Source of the DNA: Spirochaetia bacterium
Lineage (GTDB): Bacteria > Spirochaetota > Spirochaetia > PWKH01
Direction of reading: 5' to 3'
DNA length: 23,624 nt
Assembly: GCA_021736505.1 (NCBI GenBank)
Contig: JAIPFU010000012.1
Span: 1 to 23,624 of the forward strand
The translations under genes and the position numbers were made by a program. The notes under the pieces are model-generated. The model searched no databases. It was not told the DNA's origin and saw only the letters and a list, made by a program, of their open reading frames with translations. This document shows positions 1 through 7,325 of the stretch, piece after piece. Within the stretch, counting starts at the first letter, position 1; every line of letters begins with the position of its first letter.

Positions 1-1
1 C

Positions 2-187
2 GCCGAACAGGAAACTGGACAGACTTGGTTTCAGATGAAAAAAATTTTTAATAATCTGCATCTGGGAAGCCTGAAAACGCCGAAAGGGATTATTCGGCAG
101 ACCAGTGAGCTGACGCCTGAAATGAAGCAGTTATTCCATACATTGAAATTAGATACGCCGAAAAAGATTGTCGAAATTGAAACATAA
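2..187 (+). CDS. C-terminal 61 residues of a probable IS transposase (5' end outside window)
   Basis: The reading frame is open from the window edge to a TAA at 185-187. The tail includes TPKGIIRQTSELTPEMKQLF followed by a Lys/Leu-rich end. A phrase of the type 'T.LT..q...f..L.l..pkki' closing the protein recalls the C-termini of IS4/IS1634-type DDE transposases, but no catalytic residue lies in the window. The base composition here is less AT-rich than in the genes downstream. The recombinase relic 280 bp further on supports a mobile-DNA setting. The family call is tentative. Any other protein with a charged C-terminus is possible. Confidence 0.4.
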   Translation, partial: AEQETGQTWFQMKKIFNNLHLGSLKTPKGIIRQTSELTPEMKQLFHTLKLDTPKKIVEIET

Positions 188-251
188 TGGCATTTTAAAA
201 CAGTGCAAATATCCTCTTAAAAATAGCGTACAATGGAAATTAACCAAAATA

Positions 252-295
252 TACAATAATTCTCTGCATGGTAACGATTACTGGGAATTATTGTA
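252..295. repeat. Perfect 11-bp inverted repeat
   Basis: TACAATAATTC at 252-262 is the reverse complement of GAATTATTGTA at 285-295. The 22-base loop contains a smaller GTAA/TTAC stem. It lies 65 bp after the transposase stop. No run of T follows on either strand, so it does not look like an intrinsic terminator. It may be an element end or a recombination-site relic. Confidence 0.6.
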
Positions 296-326
296 GCTAG
301 TTACTGTCGAACGCCAGTCTGAATGA

Positions 327-369
327 ATAAATATAAGCATGATAAGGGATTTGCTTATATTTATCCCTT
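327..369. repeat. Two overlapping, mutually exclusive inverted repeats
   Basis: ATAAATATAAGCA at 327-339 pairs perfectly with TGCTTATATTTAT at 352-364 (13 bp, 12-base loop). Inside that loop, AAGGGAT at 344-350 pairs with ATCCCTT at 363-369, which overlaps the end of the first stem. Only one of the two can form at a time. The second is followed by TTTG, giving an attenuator-like arrangement on the plus strand. No leader peptide was found. Confidence 0.6.
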
Positions 370-462
370 TTGACTTGACACCCATACGGAGACAAGCAAT
401 ACTATTTCTGTGTGGTTTCAGATAAAATGTCAGAATAATTCGATGATTAGTTGATAAATAAT

Positions 463-632
463 CTGCAACACAGTGATACTATCCATATCCTAGAAGAGAG
501 AATCGATGTGCTTATTATACAGGAACTTCTGGGTCACAACAGCAGAGCAAAACCACCGAAATTTATACCCATATCTACGTCCACATTATTGCTGGTGTCC
601 GCAGTATGGTGGATGATCTGGGTTTAAGTTGA
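463..632 (+). pseudogene. Relic of a XerD-like tyrosine recombinase (C-terminal part, frameshifted)
   Basis: Translation from 463 gives LQHSDTIHILEERIDVLIIQ and then ELLGHN. This matches the LRHSFATHLLE...IQELLGH core of XerC/XerD-type recombinases. After a frameshift near 541-546 the neighbouring frame continues SKTTEIYTHI and on to VRSMVDDLGLS, with a stop at 630-632. The active-site tyrosine region (EIYTH) and the GH box are still readable. The catalytic Arg of the LRHS motif has become Gln, and a stop codon lies upstream at 448-450. The protein is therefore dead, with only the last third left. The tail pattern (SSKTTEIYTH) is closer to XerD-like enzymes than to integron integrases. It marks past site-specific recombination at the edge of the accessory region. 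Confidence 0.8.
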
Positions 633-752
633 TTGATTCGTGATTTATGGAATATTCAGAATTTTTTACACAAAAATACTAGGCAAATATATACGAGATA
701 GTGCGTATAATCGAGATTTATTTGAAACAATTTTTCTAAACTGGTTAAATAA

Positions 753-1559
753 ATGAGTGATAAAAAAAGGCATTTCACTGCAGGACAAATTGAAAAAATC
801 TCAAAAATAATTGGTGAAACATATTCCGGTTTAACTGGAACTGAAATTGAATATTTTTTATCATCTATTGGGCTTCAAGATGTTGATCCAGAACTTACAA
901 AATGGAAAAGGTTGTATAATGCATTTGTAAAAGCACACAATGAAAAAATTGCTGATAATTTCATACTAAGCTTCATTTCTATAGTATTTCAGCCCTCACG
1001 ATTTATTGGAGACTCTAAACGATATAATTTTCTGCTGGATGAATTAAACACAGTTTTATCATTTATTGGTTTAAGATTTCAGGAAGATGGCAAATTTCAT
1101 ACTGTCAAAGAATCAAAAACATTAAGTGAAGCTGAAAAACGTGCTATAAATTTAAAGAAATCTGTAATAGAAAGAGGATTTCATACAGAACTGCTGAAAT
1201 ACTGTGAAGCTGAACTGCTAGAAGATAATTATTTTCATGCTGTACTTGAAGCAATTAAAGGTATTGCTTCTATGATTCGATCGAAAACAAATTTGACAAT
1301 TGATGGGGTACCACTAATTGAAAAAGCCTTCAGTGGGAAATCTCCCCTACTTTATATAAACAATTTTCAAAATGAATCTGAGATTTCTGAACAAAAAGGA
1401 TTCGTAAATTTACTTAAAGGTTTATTTGGAACATTTCGAAACCCAACAGCTCATGCCGCAAAAATAGAATGGATTATGGAAAAGCAGGATGCTCTTGATC
1501 TTTTTGCAATAGCATCATATTCTTATAGAAGAATTGAACATTCGAATAAGAAAAGATGA
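753..1559 (+). CDS. HEPN-domain protein of the TIGR02391/Ymh family with an AbiJ-like N-terminus
   Basis: The 268-aa protein has two parts. The C-terminal half (about 140-255) matches the TIGR02391/Hypoth_Ymh family: HTELLKYCEAELL, then a helix with HAVLEAIKG, and FRNPTAHA at 228-235. R229-N230-x3-H234 fits the Rx4-6H motif of HEPN ribonucleases, a superfamily to which Ymh-type proteins belong and which is common in abortive-infection and toxin systems. The N-terminal half (about 10-120) contains SGLTGTEIEYFL and a KR-rich segment, resembling the accessory N-terminal domains found on AbiJ-type proteins; that part is less certain. No signal peptide or membrane segment is seen, so it is probably cytoplasmic. 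The start is the first in-frame ATG, without a strong ribosome-binding site. The gene stands alone, with no antitoxin-like small gene beside it. An RNase defence role is inference from family membership. Confidence 0.75.
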   Translation: MSDKKRHFTAGQIEKISKIIGETYSGLTGTEIEYFLSSIGLQDVDPELTKWKRLYNAFVKAHNEKIADNFILSFISIVFQPSRFIGDSKRYNFLLDELNTVLSFIGLRFQEDGKFHTVKESKTLSEAEKRAINLKKSVIERGFHTELLKYCEAELLEDNYFHAVLEAIKGIASMIRSKTNLTIDGVPLIEKAFSGKSPLLYINNFQNESEISEQKGFVNLLKGLFGTFRNPTAHAAKIEWIMEKQDALDLFAIASYSYRRIEHSNKKR

Positions 1560-1907
1560 CTTAACATAACAGCGAATATAATGCCAGACGGAGTTGTAGT
1601 GCTAACCCTTTCCATGGTTTAACATGATTGAGCGGTTGTAAATAAGCATATAGTATGTCTTACTATAAAAAAATTACAATTTATGCTGATGGTAAAAAAT
1701 TACCTATGAATTAAGATTGGATTCTCCAAAAAAACTGTTATCGTTACTTTAATAAAAAAGTTACATATCCCATAAATATTGTCTACAAGAGCAATATTTC
1801 AAGATGCCTTTCTTATTAAATTTCACATAATGGTATTTAGATAAAAATATTCTTTTTAAACAATCGAAGAATAATTATCCTACATGTTTTATTAGATTTT
1901 TTATGCC
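1560..1907. other. Gene-free stretch between convergent genes
   Basis: These 348 bases separate the converging HEPN and GIY-YIG genes. The first 90 bases are the least AT-rich and contain imperfectly complementary ends (AACATAACAGCG near 1563-1574, GAGCGGTTGT near 1630-1639). The rest is very AT-rich. A 19-codon reading frame starts at 1655 (MSYYKKITIY...) and stops at 1714; it is too short to call. No clear T-tailed terminator was found. Confidence 0.5.
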
Positions 1908-2738
1908 CTACCTGTAGACTTGATCAAGTGTTTTATTATCAGCAAATTTCCAACCCAACCATCCATTTGTTCTTCGCCCCAGAACGACAGCCGCCGCTGT
2001 ACTAGGAGAATTGAATATGTAATCGCTAGTAAATATAATAACGCCATCTTTTTGCTTTAATATTTTGCTATCAACTAATTTTCTTCTTGTGTTTATTATC
2101 CATAGGCCAGCACTGTCTGTCTCTCTTAAATTGCAGGTACTTCCAGAAAAAACGATAAGTCCCTCTTCATTAAATTCGCCTTCTGCATATGCATCCTTAC
2201 CCTTGCAAAATATCTTTTTTTTAGTTTTTCTCTTATTTATTTCATCAAAGATTGGATAACCTAAAGTTCCAGATAAAAGCTTAATGGTTTCAAAATAGTC
2301 AAAGAGATCTGACTCATTTGCTTCAGAGACGTTCGGCTTACTTGGAGAATTGCTATTGTCAATTTCGTATCTATTTGCTTGTTGAGCATGTTCAAGAGAA
2401 ATCCATTCTAAGTATTTAACATGTGTTTTAGTAAACGCTTTATTTTTTGTAGTAAAAAATATTGCATGTGTCCAATAATCCTTCTTAGCATGATGCTGCT
2501 TCAATCGTTTAAAACAATTATCAGCTTCGCCAATATACACTTTACTTCGAGTATCACCATCTCCAATTAGTGCATATATCCCAGAAAACATTGCTTCTCG
2601 TCGTTTACTCACTTCTTCTAGCTGGGCTCTTGGAATATATATTGCAATTACATTTCTTGTTGTCACTTCTGCAATTTTAATGCTTTTTGGATTTCCATTA
2701 GGAAGAAAAATTTGAATTGTTTTCCCTTGTTTATTCAT
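1908..2738 (-). CDS. GIY-YIG nuclease-family protein with C-terminal DUF4357
   Basis: The 276-aa protein carries a GIY-YIG domain at about 50-120: GIY at 53-55, YIG at 68-70 in KVYIGEA, R78 within CFKRLKQH, and E111 in KYLE. These are the expected catalytic positions of the family. The last 40 residues (SPSTAAAVVLGRRTNGWLGW and KTLDQVYR) are the DUF4357 signature. The combination is common in stand-alone DNA-processing proteins near restriction-modification and mobile genes. A Shine-Dalgarno AGGCGG lies about 6 bases before the ATG at 2738. No signal peptide is present, so it is probably cytoplasmic. No methylase or restriction subunit is adjacent, and the true substrate is unknown. Confidence 0.88.
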   Translation of the reverse strand: MNKQGKTIQIFLPNGNPKSIKIAEVTTRNVIAIYIPRAQLEEVSKRREAMFSGIYALIGDGDTRSKVYIGEADNCFKRLKQHHAKKDYWTHAIFFTTKNKAFTKTHVKYLEWISLEHAQQANRYEIDNSNSPSKPNVSEANESDLFDYFETIKLLSGTLGYPIFDEINKRKTKKKIFCKGKDAYAEGEFNEEGLIVFSGSTCNLRETDSAGLWIINTRRKLVDSKILKQKDGVIIFTSDYIFNSPSTAAAVVLGRRTNGWLGWKFADNKTLDQVYR

Positions 2739-2849
2739 TCTTACCGCCTTTTAAATTATGAATCACATTTTACTTTGCATCGTAGGTATAGGCGCACTAA
2801 ATAAGCTTCGTGTCAAAGGCTTTTCATTTTGAAATCAGATATATAGTCA

Positions 2850-2945
2850 GGGACTGCTGAATAAGCCTTTTTTCCAATTATGCCATCATTTCAGCCAGTT
2901 TTCACCTGAAATTCAGTCGAGATTTCAGCTGTTCTATTACCTTTT
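2850..2945. mobile_element. Possible end of an insertion-sequence remnant
   Basis: GGGACTGCTGAATAAGCC begins at 2850 and looks like an IS terminal repeat. Read on the minus strand, 2945 down to about 2895 gives a short frame (LLQKVIEQLKSRLNFR, stop) ending about 45 bases before that end, as a transposase C-terminus would. No matching second end and no catalytic domain are visible. The 267-bp gap between the two minus-strand genes holds nothing else I can call. Confidence 0.25.
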
Positions 2946-3005
2946 GCAATAAGGAAAAATAATTGTAACCGTCAAAATTCGCACAAATAATTTATGTGAA
3001 AAAGT

Positions 3006-6000
3006 TTAAAACCGTCTAATTGGACGAAAATAATAACGTGAGCTAGTACAATGAACATTATGTTGAACCCAAGATCCATTATTAAAATTTAATAACACAT
3101 CACTTTCAGTTGTCATAATCCTTCGTGATGACCAATATGTTTTATTTCTAAATTCTCCTAATCCATTAACATGTAGATTTTTAAACATTTTATATAATGG
3201 CGTTGAATAAGGCATTAACCAGTCATCAAAATCTAATATTACTAGTTCAGCTGCAGTATTTACAGATTCTTCCCTTGTCATATAAGGGTCTGCATCCCCA
3301 TTGAACCAACCAAATGGAGCAGTTTCCCAATAGCGGTAACCCACTGTTCTATTTTCTCCTTCATCATCGAATATTCTTCCACCTGATGGACCAATATCTC
3401 CTATAGAGTAATTATGCCAATAAGCATATAACGTATGATCATCCCCTATGGAAACTTCTGAAATTGATGTTATTTGTCTGCCATTTCCATTTGGTTCAGT
3501 CCACCATCCACAAAAATATATCCCTTCCTTTGTTGATATTGGCAAATCTCCATAAGCAGAATTAAAAACTATTTCTTTTGATGCAGGGACAGGATGCAAG
3601 CCACCTTGAGAATCAAATGTCACCACATAACTGCCTTCTGTCCATTTTGCATATAGTGTTAGATTAGTAGATGTATTAACGATAGTATATGACGAAATTT
3701 CTTCTCCGTTTCCATCAATCCCTGTCCACCATCCTTTAAACGTGTAACCAGTCCTTTTAGCATCTGGTAAAGTCCCATATTGTTCATCGTAGATTACTTC
3801 TTGACTAGTAGAACTCAGTGTATCAGCTTGAGGAGCACTAAATGCTATTGTATAAGTATTTGGATTCCATTTTGTATAGAGAACTTTATTACCTATTGAT
3901 CCCTTAGTTATTTGATTTACTTGATTATTCAATTCTTCATCAACAAACCAACCTTCAAATGAATACCCACTTCTTGATGGATTTTGTAGTGAAATAGTGC
4001 TTGTCTCAATAGTATATGTCGAGGGATTTGATACATTGTTAGTTCCACCATTTAAATTACAGGTAATTTTATACACAATAGTTGACCATTTAGCATATAA
4101 AGTATGATTAGAAGCAGTCGAAACATTAGTATCTGTAACAATTTTTAATCCAGTTCCCCCTTCACCTGTATACCATCCTTGAAAATCGTAACCAGCTCGA
4201 TCAACACTGGCAAGAGACCCATATATAGTATCAAATGTAACGGTTTTAGTTTCAGGATTGGGTGTATCACCCCCCCCATTTGCATTGAATGTTATGGTAT
4301 ATTCATTAGCACTCCATTTTGCATAAAGAGTTTGTTTAGATGTTATGGATACTGATGTATCAGACTCAATTCTATTTCCACTCCCACCAGTTCCAGTCCA
4401 CCATCCTTCAAAGGTATATCCTGTTCTTGAAACTGTTGCCAATGATCCATAGGTTCCATCATAGGTCACTGTCTTACTGACAGGATTAGGAGTTTCTCCC
4501 CCTTGTGCATTAAAATTTACTGTATATGTATTTGCCTCCCACTGAGCATACAAGGTAACATTTTCTATACCCATTGTGATATTTGATTGATCAGCATAAG
4601 ATATTCCATTTCCATCTGCTTGAGTGTTCCAACTCCCAAATGTATAACCAGTGCGGGTAAATGTATTAGAATTAATTGAATCTGTATCATCATAAGGTAT
4701 TGCATGAGAAGACATAGTTCCTGATCCACCATTATTATCAAAGGAAATTCTGTAGGTATTCACATTCCAATTTGCATAGAGGACTTGATTTCCTGTTGTT
4801 CCAGAGAATATATGAGTAATCTTTGTAGATAAGTCACAATCAGTATACCAACCCTCAAATCCATGTCCTTCTTTTGATGAATTCTGAAGTGTGATGGATT
4901 GACTTTCGATAGTGAATTCAGATGGATTTCCGCTATGATTGACCCCTTCATTCAGATGGTAGGTAATAGTATAAGTAATTGGTTCCCACTGAGCATACAA
5001 GGTTAGGTTTTTATCCCCCATGGTATAATTTTCACCTGCTGAGTATCCATCTCCAGATCCATTTGCATGAGTATTCCAATTAGTAAATGCATATCCTTCT
5101 CTGGTAAAATCATTGGTTTTTAAAGAGACTGTTTCTCCAGAAGAAATAACTTGTGATTCCATACTCCCTAAACCATCATTAGGGTAGTACACTATTGCTG
5201 TTAGAGCTTTCACAGACAGAGAAAATGTTTTTGTATCAGATTCACTTCCTTTTGTTATGGTTGCTGTCAGAGTTACTAAAATATCATCTTCATGATATTC
5301 AGGTCGGGTAACTTCACCACTATTTGATAGGGTTGAAGGTGTATCTGAGTTCCAAGTAATTGTGGTGTCGTTTGATCCACTATAAGGTAGTGTAAGATTT
5401 TTTGTTACTTTGTTTTCATTGTCCCCATCAGCAAAACTTAAAACCAATGCTGACTTATCTTCACCTACAGATTCCGCATCATTTTGAGCTAAAGCTTCCA
5501 CCATTATTGAAAATTCTTTAGTTTCAGACTCTGAACCTTTTTTTATGGTTGCAGTTAAGGATACTGATACATCTCCTTCTATATAGGTTGGTCTATTTAT
5601 TATACCATCAATATCTACAACTGAAGTATCACTGCTTACCCAAATAATACTTGTTCCATTAGAACCAGTAGTTAGTAGTGTTAGATTACCAGTTACATTG
5701 CTGGCATTATCTGATCCACTGTATCCGATAGACAGGTTGCCCTTATCTTCTTCGACTGCTTCCGCATCACTTTGAGCTAGAGCTTTCACGGTAACAGCAA
5801 ATTCTTTTGTATCAGACTCACTTCCCTTAGTTATTGTAGCAGTGAGAACTACTTGAATATTTCCTGTTGGGTGTGTAGGTCTGATAACATGACCGGTGGA
5901 AGAAATAGTACTTGGAGTATTTGAATACCAACTAATTACTGTTTCACTGGACCCATTTGTTGATAAGGTGATATCTTGAGTTACTTGATTAGCAGTATCC

Positions 6001-7010
6001 CCTTGTGCATAACCAATCTGTAGATTTTCTGTATTAACGGCAACAGCTTCTCCGTCACTTTGGGATAATGCCTTAACAGTCAGATTAAAACTCCTGCTTT
6101 CAGAAGCAGTCCCCTGACTTATTATTGCTGTTAAGATAACTTCAGTATCTCCATCTAAATGAGTTGGTCTATTCACAGTTCCATCAATAGCAACAATTGA
6201 AGCATTTGTAGTTGTCCAAGTTATTGATGTACCGTTAGAACCCCTATTTGGAAGTGTTAGATTCCCTGTAATACTGCTTTCATCATCTGATCCATTGTAT
6301 CCAATAGCTAATTGAGCAATATCAACGGCAACAGCTTCAGTGTCATTTTGAGCTAATGCAATGACTATAAGAGTAAAAGTTTTAGCATCAGACTCTAAAT
6401 TTTTTCCAATAGTAGCTGTCAATATGACTTCAGCATTACCTTCTAAATAGACTGGTCTGTTTACTTTCCCGCTAGTTGAGATAATATCTTCATTTTCTGA
6501 TTCCCAACTTATGGTTGTTTCATTATTTCCTGAAGTTAGTAATGTAATATCTTGAGTCACATGATCTGCATCATCTCCATTAGTAAAACCAATCTCCAAA
6601 GCTTCTTTATCAGTTTCAACAATCTGGACATCAGTTAAAGTTGTTTTTCCTGTAATCATTTCTGACCAATCTGAAACTCTTTCACCTTTCTCATCACAAG
6701 CTGAAATTCTGTAAAAATACTGAGAATCAGATGCAACATCCATATCTGTAAAAATGCTATTTTCACTCACATAATAAGAAGTCCACGGTCCATTTATTGA
6801 AGGACCTCTCTGGATAAGATAATCATCATTTCTAATTCCATTTCTTGTCCACTCAAGTTCAATATGATAACTAAATTCCTGACTAGCAGTAAAATTTTTC
6901 GGTACAGGTAACACTTCTTCTTCAAATAGTTCAATTAAATCACACCCTGCAATAATGATAGTAACTAATATAATTACTACTAATATCACTAAATTCATTG
7001 TTTTTTTCAT
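3006..7010 (-). CDS. Large surface lipoprotein: FnIII, five atrophied-Ig, eight InlB-type repeats, DUF1566
   Basis: 1334 aa. The signal peptide ends in a lipobox IIAGC with Cys23 followed by DLIELF, so the mature protein should be lipid-anchored. Domain order: a fibronectin-III-like domain (about 35-120); five repeats of about 95 residues (about 125-600) resembling atrophied bacterial Ig domains, with NRPT, EVILTATI and linkers such as LAQNDAEAV; eight InlB B-type (Listeria-Bacteroides) repeats of 70-75 residues (about 605-1195) each ending GW...TLYAKW; and a C-terminal DUF1566-type domain (about 1200-1334) opening IGDIGPSGGRIF and ending YFRPIRRF. An adhesin or surface-exposed role is inference. 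A GAGGT ribosome-binding site precedes the ATG at 7010. It is divergent from the next large lipoprotein. InlB repeat five holds an eight-base G tract on the coding strand (4270-4277). Confidence 0.9.
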   Translation of the reverse strand: MKKTMNLVILVVIILVTIIIAGCDLIELFEEEVLPVPKNFTASQEFSYHIELEWTRNGIRNDDYLIQRGPSINGPWTSYYVSENSIFTDMDVASDSQYFYRISACDEKGERVSDWSEMITGKTTLTDVQIVETDKEALEIGFTNGDDADHVTQDITLLTSGNNETTISWESENEDIISTSGKVNRPVYLEGNAEVILTATIGKNLESDAKTFTLIVIALAQNDTEAVAVDIAQLAIGYNGSDDESSITGNLTLPNRGSNGTSITWTTTNASIVAIDGTVNRPTHLDGDTEVILTAIISQGTASESRSFNLTVKALSQSDGEAVAVNTENLQIGYAQGDTANQVTQDITLSTNGSSETVISWYSNTPSTISSTGHVIRPTHPTGNIQVVLTATITKGSESDTKEFAVTVKALAQSDAEAVEEDKGNLSIGYSGSDNASNVTGNLTLLTTGSNGTSIIWVSSDTSVVDIDGIINRPTYIEGDVSVSLTATIKKGSESETKEFSIMVEALAQNDAESVGEDKSALVLSFADGDNENKVTKNLTLPYSGSNDTTITWNSDTPSTLSNSGEVTRPEYHEDDILVTLTATITKGSESDTKTFSLSVKALTAIVYYPNDGLGSMESQVISSGETVSLKTNDFTREGYAFTNWNTHANGSGDGYSAGENYTMGDKNLTLYAQWEPITYTITYHLNEGVNHSGNPSEFTIESQSITLQNSSKEGHGFEGWYTDCDLSTKITHIFSGTTGNQVLYANWNVNTYRISFDNNGGSGTMSSHAIPYDDTDSINSNTFTRTGYTFGSWNTQADGNGISYADQSNITMGIENVTLYAQWEANTYTVNFNAQGGETPNPVSKTVTYDGTYGSLATVSRTGYTFEGWWTGTGGSGNRIESDTSVSITSKQTLYAKWSANEYTITFNANGGGDTPNPETKTVTFDTIYGSLASVDRAGYDFQGWYTGEGGTGLKIVTDTNVSTASNHTLYAKWSTIVYKITCNLNGGTNNVSNPSTYTIETSTISLQNPSRSGYSFEGWFVDEELNNQVNQITKGSIGNKVLYTKWNPNTYTIAFSAPQADTLSSTSQEVIYDEQYGTLPDAKRTGYTFKGWWTGIDGNGEEISSYTIVNTSTNLTLYAKWTEGSYVVTFDSQGGLHPVPASKEIVFNSAYGDLPISTKEGIYFCGWWTEPNGNGRQITSISEVSIGDDHTLYAYWHNYSIGDIGPSGGRIFDDEGENRTVGYRYWETAPFGWFNGDADPYMTREESVNTAAELVILDFDDWLMPYSTPLYKMFKNLHVNGLGEFRNKTYWSSRRIMTTESDVLLNFNNGSWVQHNVHCTSSRYYFRPIRRF
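4270..4277 (-). repeat. Eight-base homopolymer G tract inside the 1334-aa lipoprotein gene
   Basis: Eight C on the plus strand, hence eight G in the coding sense, encode the Gly run of repeat five (FNANGGGDTPNP). The neighbouring repeat four has one Gly fewer at this position. In this AT-rich gene it is the longest G tract I noticed. Slippage by one base would truncate the protein after about 900 residues, removing DUF1566 and the last repeats. Confidence 0.8.
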
Positions 7011-7325
7011 TTTAATGACCTCAATTAATTTTACATAAACTCATATATACCATATTATACCCTGTGTTATTATAAATAAAGCTCATATTCATGTTTTTCT
7101 AAGAATTCAAGTGAAAGTAGATGATAATTAGATTTGGAATTATATTATTTTGCTAAAAAAAGATTTTATGAGGGGGGTCTGCTCTATTAAGTTGCTTCTC
7201 TGTTTAAAAGATTATATAACTTAATTTATTTGCAGGGATAATTCTCACTATTACTGTTGCTTTCACTTGCAGAAGGGGATACCATAAGAAAAGTAAACAG
7301 GTAAATACTGCTCAAGGGGTTTCTG
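7011..7325. promoter_or_regulatory. Divergent promoter region between two large lipoprotein genes
   Basis: These 315 bases serve both the minus-strand 1334-aa gene and the plus-strand 913-aa gene. On the minus strand a consensus -10, TATAAT, lies at 7059-7054, about 45 bases before the ATG, with no good -35. On the plus strand, TTGCTT (7257-7262) and TACCAT (7280-7285) are 17 bases apart. A six-G run lies at 7172-7177. No operator-like palindrome stood out. Confidence 0.35.
7257..7285 (+). promoter_or_regulatory. Candidate promoter of the 913-aa lipoprotein gene
   Basis: TTGCTT and TACCAT are spaced by 17 bases, 41 bases before the ATG. The same -35 in a similar setting (TTAgTGTTGCTTT against TTAcTGTTGCTTT) precedes the 660-aa lipoprotein gene. 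The -10 matches consensus at four of six positions, so this is a weak call. Confidence 0.3.

Larger units (their letters stand above)
188..462. other. Gene-free stretch with strong hairpins
   Basis: No ORF worth calling lies between the transposase tail and the recombinase relic. There are two strong structures: an 11-bp perfect inverted repeat (252-262 with 285-295), and a 13-bp perfect inverted repeat (327-339 with 352-364) that overlaps a second, competing 7-bp stem. Part of 400-462 could be further decayed recombinase sequence, because the relic begins right after it, but I could not read a convincing frame there. Confidence 0.6.

Noticed and set aside
1560..1640. Integron attC site; the idea that the window is a gene-cassette array
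   Set aside because: Partly complementary ends are present, but the RYYYAAC/GTTRRRY boxes do not fit here or at the other hairpins, genes face both ways, and the recombinase relic is XerD-like rather than IntI-like.
1655..1714. Mini-frame of 19 codons (MSYYKKITIY...)
   Set aside because: Looks like a protein N-terminus but too short and without ribosome-binding site. It could be a remnant, not supportable as a gene.
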